DNA of 11,386 nucleotides, taken from contig JALRJD010000356.1 in NCBI GenBank assembly GCA_023255165.1, positions 1 through 11,386 of the forward strand, given 5' to 3'. The stretch's first letter is position 1; each line of letters starts with the position of its first letter. A program made the translations under genes and the position numbers. This stretch comes from Porticoccaceae bacterium (GTDB lineage Bacteria > Pseudomonadota > Gammaproteobacteria > Pseudomonadales > Porticoccaceae). This document shows positions 6,932 to 11,386 of this stretch, one piece after another. The notes under the pieces are model-generated. The model saw only the letters and a program-made list of their open reading frames with translations. It did no database searches and was not told where the DNA came from.

Positions 6932-6963
6932 AAACGGGAAGGCTTAAAACCCTTCCCGTTTTT
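6932..6963 (+). terminator. Intrinsic terminator after the beta-oxidation gene
   Basis: Perfect 11-bp stem, AAACGGGAAGG (6932-6942) with CCTTCCCGTTT (6951-6961), an 8-base loop, and a run of five T at 6959-6963. It lies 48 bases after the stop codon and separates this gene from the importer operon. The A-rich left side could also let it work on the minus strand, but no minus-strand gene reads into it. Confidence 0.88.
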
Positions 6964-7026
6964 CGTCTGTTCGCTGCTACAATCCCCCGCAACATTAATG
7001 CCTCCATTTGACCAAAAGGACTTCTT

Positions 7027-7923
7027 ATGCACACCCTACTGTTACGCAGCCTGCTTGCGCTGACGCTGTTGATCAGTGCTGTTTCAAGCGCCGACTCCGA
7101 TCCGGTTAAATCCCAAACCCAGGCTTTTATATTTACCGCCATTCCTGATCAGGATGAGTCCCATCTGCAAGCACGGTTTAACAAGGTAGCCGATTATCTG
7201 CAGCGTCAGCTGGGTGTCGAGGTGCTTTATATTCCGGTTAAAAGCTATGCCGCGGCAGTTACCGCGTTTCGCAACAATCAGGTTCAGCTGGCCTGGTTTG
7301 GCGGGCTCTCAGGTGTTCAGGCGCGGCGTCTGGTGCCGGGCAGTCAGGCGATTGCCCAGGGTTTTGAAGACCAGTTTTTCAGCAGCTATTTTATTGCTCA
7401 CCGCAGCAGTGGCCTAAGCAAAAGCGAGACACTGCCAGCCGCCATGGCCGGCAAAAGTTTTACCTTTGGCTCCAAAGGCTCGACCTCCGGGCGACTGATG
7501 CCGGAATACTATATTCGCCAGCAGCTGGGAGACTCTCCGGACAAGCTGTTTAGCACAGTGGGTTACAGCGGTGACCACAGTCGCACCATTGCACTGGTGC
7601 AGTCCGGCGCCTATCAAATTGGCGCGGTCAACTATCAGGTTTGGGAGAGCGAGCTGGCGGCCGGCAAAATTGACACCAGTAAAGTCTCGGTGATCTGGCA
7701 GACCCCGAGCTACCCGGATTACCAGTGGACCGTGCGCGGTGATGTCAATGCCATCTGGGGCGACGATTTTCAGGCGCGCTTGACTACCGCCCTGCTGCAG
7801 ATGAAAGATCCGGATCTGTTGGCCAGCTTTCCACGCAGCGCATTTGTCAGCGCAGACAACCACCTCTATCAACCGATCGTCGATACCGCGATAGCTATCG
7901 GCTTGATTGACCCGAACCAGTAG
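7027..7923 (+). CDS. Periplasmic substrate-binding protein of a phosphonate/selenate-type ABC importer
   Basis: PhnD-superfamily solute-binding protein of 298 residues that captures a small oxyanion or related ligand in the periplasm for the ATPase and permease encoded next. A signal peptide is clear: a short basic start, a hydrophobic core (LLALTLLISAV) and a probable cleavage after SSA near residue 22. The mature part opens with FTAIPDQDESHLQARFNKVADYL and contains YIPVKSYAAAVTAFRNNQVQLAWFGGLSGVQAR, then GSKGSTSGRLMPEYY and GAVNYQVWE, all typical of PhnD-like proteins. The AIPDQ and LAWFGG pattern resembles the subgroup annotated as putative selenate-binding proteins. That ligand is prediction only; phosphonate, phosphite or sulfur oxyanions remain possible. 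The start ATG is preceded by AAAGGA at six bases. It is the first gene of a three-gene operon after the terminator; TACAAT at 6978-6983 may be its -10, but no convincing -35 is seen. Confidence 0.82.
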   Translation: MHTLLLRSLLALTLLISAVSSADSDPVKSQTQAFIFTAIPDQDESHLQARFNKVADYLQRQLGVEVLYIPVKSYAAAVTAFRNNQVQLAWFGGLSGVQARRLVPGSQAIAQGFEDQFFSSYFIAHRSSGLSKSETLPAAMAGKSFTFGSKGSTSGRLMPEYYIRQQLGDSPDKLFSTVGYSGDHSRTIALVQSGAYQIGAVNYQVWESELAAGKIDTSKVSVIWQTPSYPDYQWTVRGDVNAIWGDDFQARLTTALLQMKDPDLLASFPRSAFVSADNHLYQPIVDTAIAIGLIDPNQ

Positions 7924-7931
7924 GCACTTTT

Positions 7932-8612
7932 TTGAGCGACCCAGAGACAAGCAAACCCCTCTTTCAACTGGTCAACCAACGGCTGCACTATCAGGGTCGC
8001 GCAGTGCTGGAGAACCTCAGCCTAAGCATTTACTCCGGTGAGCGCGTGGCGCTGGTCGGCCGCAGTGGCGCCGGCAAATCTACACTGTTGGCCGCGCTGC
8101 GGGAACAGTGCCCGGAACAGGTCGCCTGGTGTCCGCAGCAGCCCGGACTGGTACCCATGTTGAGCAGTTTTCACAATATCCATATGGGTGTGCTGGGGTC
8201 GCACTCGCTAATCTACAACCTTGCCAATCTGGTCACACCACTGCCGGCTGCACGCGCCGCGGTCGAGACGATTGCCAGCGCTGTGGGGCTCGAGCAACAG
8301 CTCTACAGTTCGGTCGATAAACTCTCCGGAGGCCAACAGCAGCGCACCAACATTGGCCGCGCACTGATTCAACAAAAGCCGGTTTTTCTCGGCGACGAAC
8401 CGGTTGCCAATGTCGATGAGTATCAGGGCGATGCCCTGCTGCGGCTTATCTGCCAAAGCCATCAAACCGTGGTGCTGGCGCTGCATGATATCGAACAGGC
8501 GCTGACCAATTGCAACCGAATTGTCGGCTTAAAAGATGGCGCTATTGTTCTCGACGCCCCCAGCGAGCAGCTGCAAGCCAGCGATCTGGCCGACCTCTAT
8601 GGCGCCAGCTGA
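7932..8612 (+). CDS. ABC importer ATPase (PhnC-like)
   Basis: Cytoplasmic ATPase of the importer, 226 residues. Walker A GRSGAGKST is at 43-51, the Q-loop WCPQQPGLVP near 66-75, the signature LSGGQQQR at 131-138, Walker B VFLGDEP at 151-157 followed by VANVDE, and the switch histidine in LALHD at 185. All catalytic elements are present. It is shorter than many PhnC proteins (usually around 250 or more), mainly after the Q-loop. The start is taken as TTG, eight bases after the upstream stop, because the first beta-strand (PLFQLVNQRLHY) needs residues from here and no ATG or GTG fits. The ribosome-binding site is weak, so translation may be coupled to the preceding gene. Confidence 0.85.
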   Translation: MSDPETSKPLFQLVNQRLHYQGRAVLENLSLSIYSGERVALVGRSGAGKSTLLAALREQCPEQVAWCPQQPGLVPMLSSFHNIHMGVLGSHSLIYNLANLVTPLPAARAAVETIASAVGLEQQLYSSVDKLSGGQQQRTNIGRALIQQKPVFLGDEPVANVDEYQGDALLRLICQSHQTVVLALHDIEQALTNCNRIVGLKDGAIVLDAPSEQLQASDLADLYGAS

Positions 8613-8626
8613 TCACCATACCGCCA

Positions 8627-10162
8627 ATGAATCCAATTCCTCCCACATTTCCAACAGCCTCAACATTGATCTCTGGTGACACCTCCGCCAGTGCCATGCG
8701 CCGAGTCAGTCTGTGGTTTGCAGTCAGCGCGCTGCTGTGTCTGGCTATGGCCGATCTCAGCATCGTCAGCGCCGACCCCTGGGGCGAACTAAGCCTGATG
8801 GCGGCCGGCGCACTAAGCCCTTCGGTATGGTCCTGGCCAACTCTGGCCACCAGCCTGGCCAATACCTTTGCCTTTGCGCTACAGGGCGTCACTCTCGGCG
8901 CCATCGGCGGCTTTGCACTGGCGCTGGGTTATCGCTTTACGCTGGTGCGGGCGCTCTGTGCCTTTATCCGCTCGATTCACGAACTATTCTGGGCGCTGCT
9001 GTTTATTCAGATCGCGGGGCTCTCGTCGCTTACCGGGTTGCTGGCGATTGCCATTCCCTACGCTGGAACTCTGGCAAAAATTTATGGCGAATTATTTGAG
9101 GAGGTGGACCCGGCTCCGGCCAATAATCTTCCCGGTCTGCGGCGCAAACTGAGCGATTTTTTCTATACCGTGCTACCACTGGCCTGGCAGCCGATGGCCA
9201 CCTATACCAGCTACCGTTTTGAGTGCGCGATTCGCTCCAGCGCGATTCTCGGTTTTGTCGGCCTGCCCACCATTGGCTTTCATCTTGAGACCGCCCTCGG
9301 TGAGGGTCATTACAGCGAAGCGGCGGCACTGTTCTATGCTTTACTGCTTTTGATTGGCACATTGCGACTGTGGTTGCACAAACGCTTGCTGCCGATCTAT
9401 CTGCTGGCGGTTTTCATCTATCTGCCGCCCACAGCCGACATCTCCTGGCAATTGGTGATGCGCTTTATCACCGAAGATATTGTCCCGGTGCCGCTGCGTG
9501 GCCAGGGCTTCAATGGGGAAACGCTGACCCATTTCGGACACTGGTTGCATCTGCTCTGGCAACAGCAGCTGTGGCCCGGTTTAATCAATACCGCACTGCT
9601 GGGTCAGATCGGCATGGTACTGAGCGGCCTGCTGGCACTGGCTTTACTGCCGCTGAATTCACCGCTGTTTGTGAAAGGCTGGAAGCGCGCTGGTGGCGAT
9701 TCGATTTTGGTACTACTGCGCACCTTGCCGGAATATCTGCTGGCTTTTATCGGTTTGTTAATTCTCGGCCCGTCGATGTTGCCGGCGATTGTGGCGCTAG
9801 GCATCCACAATGGTGCGATTATTGGCCATCTGCTCGGCCGTCACACCGAACAGATCAGGCTGCGCGCCGACGCCAGTCGCGGCGTCAGTCTCTATTTTTA
9901 TGAGGTGCTGCCGCGAGTCTACCGTCAGTTTCTGGCGTTTCTGTTTTATCGCTGGGAAGTGATTTTGCGCGAGACTGCTATTCTCGGAATTCTCGGGATT
10001 GCGACACTGGGCTTTTATATCGATTCGGCGTTTGAAACCTTTCGCTTTGATCGCGCGCTGTTATTAATTCTTGCCAGTGCGGCGCTCAATATTGGTGTCG
10101 ATCAGTTTGCCCGCTATCTGCGCCAACGGTTGCACTTAAAAACCACACCGGAATCGCTTTAG
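8627..10162 (+). CDS. ABC importer permease, fused double PhnE-like domains
   Basis: Inner-membrane permease of 511 residues, about twice a normal PhnE, made of two homologous halves. Segment 114-160 (IRSIHELFWALLF to ELFEEV) aligns with 364-410 (LRTLPEYLLAFIG to HTEQI). Segment 180-223 (YTVLPLAWQ to HLETA) aligns with 425-468 (YEVLPRVYR to YIDSA). The EAA-type coupling loops for the ATPase fall near 148-170 and 398-420. One polypeptide can thus supply both membrane domains, consistent with no second permease gene. Hydrophobic spans include about 29-48, 82-102, 118-145, 232-267, 325-345 and 366-392. The start is ATG 8627, 14 bases after the ATPase stop; reading further upstream in frame gives an arginine-rich overlap unlike a real N-terminus. 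No clear ribosome-binding site is visible. An ATG at 8696, just before the first membrane span, is an alternative. Confidence 0.85.
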   Translation: MNPIPPTFPTASTLISGDTSASAMRRVSLWFAVSALLCLAMADLSIVSADPWGELSLMAAGALSPSVWSWPTLATSLANTFAFALQGVTLGAIGGFALALGYRFTLVRALCAFIRSIHELFWALLFIQIAGLSSLTGLLAIAIPYAGTLAKIYGELFEEVDPAPANNLPGLRRKLSDFFYTVLPLAWQPMATYTSYRFECAIRSSAILGFVGLPTIGFHLETALGEGHYSEAAALFYALLLLIGTLRLWLHKRLLPIYLLAVFIYLPPTADISWQLVMRFITEDIVPVPLRGQGFNGETLTHFGHWLHLLWQQQLWPGLINTALLGQIGMVLSGLLALALLPLNSPLFVKGWKRAGGDSILVLLRTLPEYLLAFIGLLILGPSMLPAIVALGIHNGAIIGHLLGRHTEQIRLRADASRGVSLYFYEVLPRVYRQFLAFLFYRWEVILRETAILGILGIATLGFYIDSAFETFRFDRALLLILASAALNIGVDQFARYLRQRLHLKTTPESL

Positions 10163-10163
10163 C

Positions 10164-10186
10164 TTTTGGTTTTGGTTTTGGTTTTG
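10164..10186 (+). repeat. TTTTGG hexamer repeat after the permease stop
   Basis: Nearly four copies of TTTTGG directly follow the permease stop codon. A weak GCCG/CGGC dyad comes next, too short to call a terminator. The remaining gap, 10187-10401, shows no gene I can support. It becomes AT-rich from about 10335, with TAAAAT at 10375-10380 as a weak possible -10 for the next gene. Confidence 0.75.
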
Positions 10187-10401
10187 CCGGCTACGGCGGT
10201 TTTAAGATCAACCGCAGTACCTGCGACAGCACACGGCTTATGCCAACCTTGATAATGCCCTCGATCCAGACCAATATGCGCGGAGGACATTTCCCCGATC
10301 CCGAGGCAAACGGCGTGGTCTATCGCAAGGTTCCGATAAATATTTTTTAAAGCCAATACTTTTGTAAAATCCGCTTACCCACAGAGTCCGTTAGGAGAAG
10401 A

Positions 10402-11386
10402 ATGAGAATGAATATAACCGCACTCAACGCACAGGTTTCGGTCTCAGACCAGATTCACGCCGCCGATATCAAGACGCTGGCCGACCAGGGGGTAAAGGTC
10501 ATCGTCTGCAACCGCCCGGACGGAGAAGCCGCCGACCAACCGAGCTTTGCCGAAATCAGCGCGGCCGCCGCCGAGCACAATATCAGCACCCTCAGCCTGC
10601 CCTTTACCGCGGGTCAGATGGACGAAAAACTGGCGGTTGAATTTGGCGAACTGCTAGCTGGCGGAGAGCGCATTCACGCCTACTGTCGCACCGGTAACCG
10701 TTCCACCCAGCTGTTTAATGCCGCTGGTGGCAGCACGGCCCCGGCTGCGCAACAGCAAGCCAAACCCGCTCCAAAAAATGGCAAGCAGAGCTTTGATGTG
10801 GTGATTATTGGCGCCGGTTCCGGTGGCATAGCGGTTTCCGCAAGCCTGTTAAAGCGCAATAACAATCTGCGCATTGCCTTGATCGACCCCTCCAGCAAAC
10901 ATTATTACCAGCCCGGCTGGACCATGGTTGGCGGCGGCATATTCTCCGCCGAGACCACCGAACGCGACACCGCCAAACTGATTGACCGCCGCGCCAGCCT
11001 GATCAGCGCCCGGGTCTCCAGTGTCGCCGCCAATGAAAACAAAGTGCTGCTCGAGGATGGCAATGAAGTCTATTACCAGCAGTTGATTGTTGCCCCCGGC
11101 CTGGTGATTAACTGGGGCGCTATCGAAGGCCTTGAGGAAACTCTCGGCAAGAATGGCGTGACCTCCAACTATCGCTACGACCTCGCCCCCTACACCTGGG
11201 AACTGGTGCAGCAGACGCAACAGGGCAAGGCGATTTTTACCCAGCCGCCGATGCCGATTAAATGTGCCGGAGCGCCGCAGAAGGCGCTCTATCTGTCCGC
11301 GGATTACTGGCTGAAAAACAAGCGTCTCGACAATATTAATATCGATTTTTGCAACGCCGGCGGGGTACTGTTTGGCGTCCCAGCCT
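10402..11386 (+). CDS. DUF442 (BLH) phosphatase/sulfurtransferase-like domain fused to SQR-type flavoprotein, 3' truncated by window
   Basis: Open through the window end; 328 codons are visible, of a family usually around 550 residues. Residues 1-105 are a DUF442/TIGR01244-type domain: VIVCNRPDGE at 33-42 and a PTP-like active loop with C95 in CRTGNRS. An Ala/Pro/Gln/Lys-rich linker (about 108-130) leads to an FAD-binding domain with FDVVIIGAGSGG (131-142). The flavoprotein has sulfide:quinone oxidoreductase marks: HYYQPGWTMVGGG, and PIKCAGAPQKALYLSADYW with C288, the counterpart of the conserved redox cysteine in human SQOR. The second redox cysteine lies beyond the window. The likely role is oxidation of sulfide (or selenide) to the quinone pool, with the N-terminal domain handling the sulfur product; the latter is inference. 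AGGAGA precedes the ATG at 10402, and an ATG at 10408 is also possible. It follows the importer by 239 bp and so probably has its own promoter. Confidence 0.87.
   Translation, partial: MRMNITALNAQVSVSDQIHAADIKTLADQGVKVIVCNRPDGEAADQPSFAEISAAAAEHNISTLSLPFTAGQMDEKLAVEFGELLAGGERIHAYCRTGNRSTQLFNAAGGSTAPAAQQQAKPAPKNGKQSFDVVIIGAGSGGIAVSASLLKRNNNLRIALIDPSSKHYYQPGWTMVGGGIFSAETTERDTAKLIDRRASLISARVSSVAANENKVLLEDGNEVYYQQLIVAPGLVINWGAIEGLEETLGKNGVTSNYRYDLAPYTWELVQQTQQGKAIFTQPPMPIKCAGAPQKALYLSADYWLKNKRLDNINIDFCNAGGVLFGVPA

Noticed and set aside
8510..8626. Upstream extension of the permease frame overlapping the ATPase
   Set aside because: The arginine-rich translation is the ATPase sequence read out of frame; ATG 8627 is a better start.
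10159..10356. Minus-strand 65-codon frame after the permease
   Set aside because: Its C-terminal KTKTK run comes from the TTTTGG repeat and it has no clear ribosome-binding site or family features.
10849..11220. Minus-strand frame opposite the SQR-type flavoprotein
   Set aside because: It is antisense to conserved FAD-binding and SQR motifs of the plus-strand gene that runs off the window.

Overview
The window looks like chromosome of a heterotrophic, probably marine gammaproteobacterium. This is inferred from moderate-to-high GC, the gene set (leucine and acyl-CoA catabolism, a phosphonate-type ABC importer, a DUF442-SQR fusion) and a repeat-rich non-coding block of the kind scattered through marine gammaproteobacterial genomes. 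Genus cannot be set from the sequence. There are no tRNA, rRNA, CRISPR or recognisable transposase genes.

Layout. (1) 1-564: a non-coding element bounded by 86-bp inverted repeats (84/86 identical), with an interior rich in small dyads and A-N-GGA motifs. Its right end touches the start codon of the next gene. (2) 564-2537 (+): biotin-dependent carboxylase alpha subunit, best read as methylcrotonyl-CoA carboxylase (leucine degradation), with an unusual heptapeptide tandem repeat in its linker. (3) 2601-3362 (+): HisA of the eukaryotic/yeast His6 type, with its own sigma70-like promoter. (4) 3417-4592 (-): saccharopine dehydrogenase-like / trans-acting enoyl reductase family protein, convergent with hisA and divergent from the next gene. 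(5) 4778-6883 (+): fused enoyl-CoA hydratase / 3-hydroxyacyl-CoA dehydrogenase (beta-oxidation), followed by a strong intrinsic terminator. (6) 7027-10162 (+): a three-gene ABC importer operon (periplasmic binding protein, ATPase, double-length permease) of the PhnD/PhnC/PhnE superfamily, possibly the branch annotated as putative selenate transporter. (7) 10402-11386 (+, cut by the window end): DUF442 phosphatase/sulfurtransferase-like domain fused to a sulfide:quinone oxidoreductase-type flavoprotein.

How they fit together. The carboxylase and the hydratase/dehydrogenase both feed acyl-CoA catabolism, and the saccharopine dehydrogenase-like protein may act on lipid substrates beside them. 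The importer and the DUF442-SQR protein form a second theme, uptake of an oxyanion and handling of sulfur or selenium; that link rests on adjacency only. The most unusual items are the inverted-repeat element with its GGA hairpins, the eukaryote-type HisA, the heptad repeat inside the carboxylase, and the importer next to the DUF442-SQR fusion.
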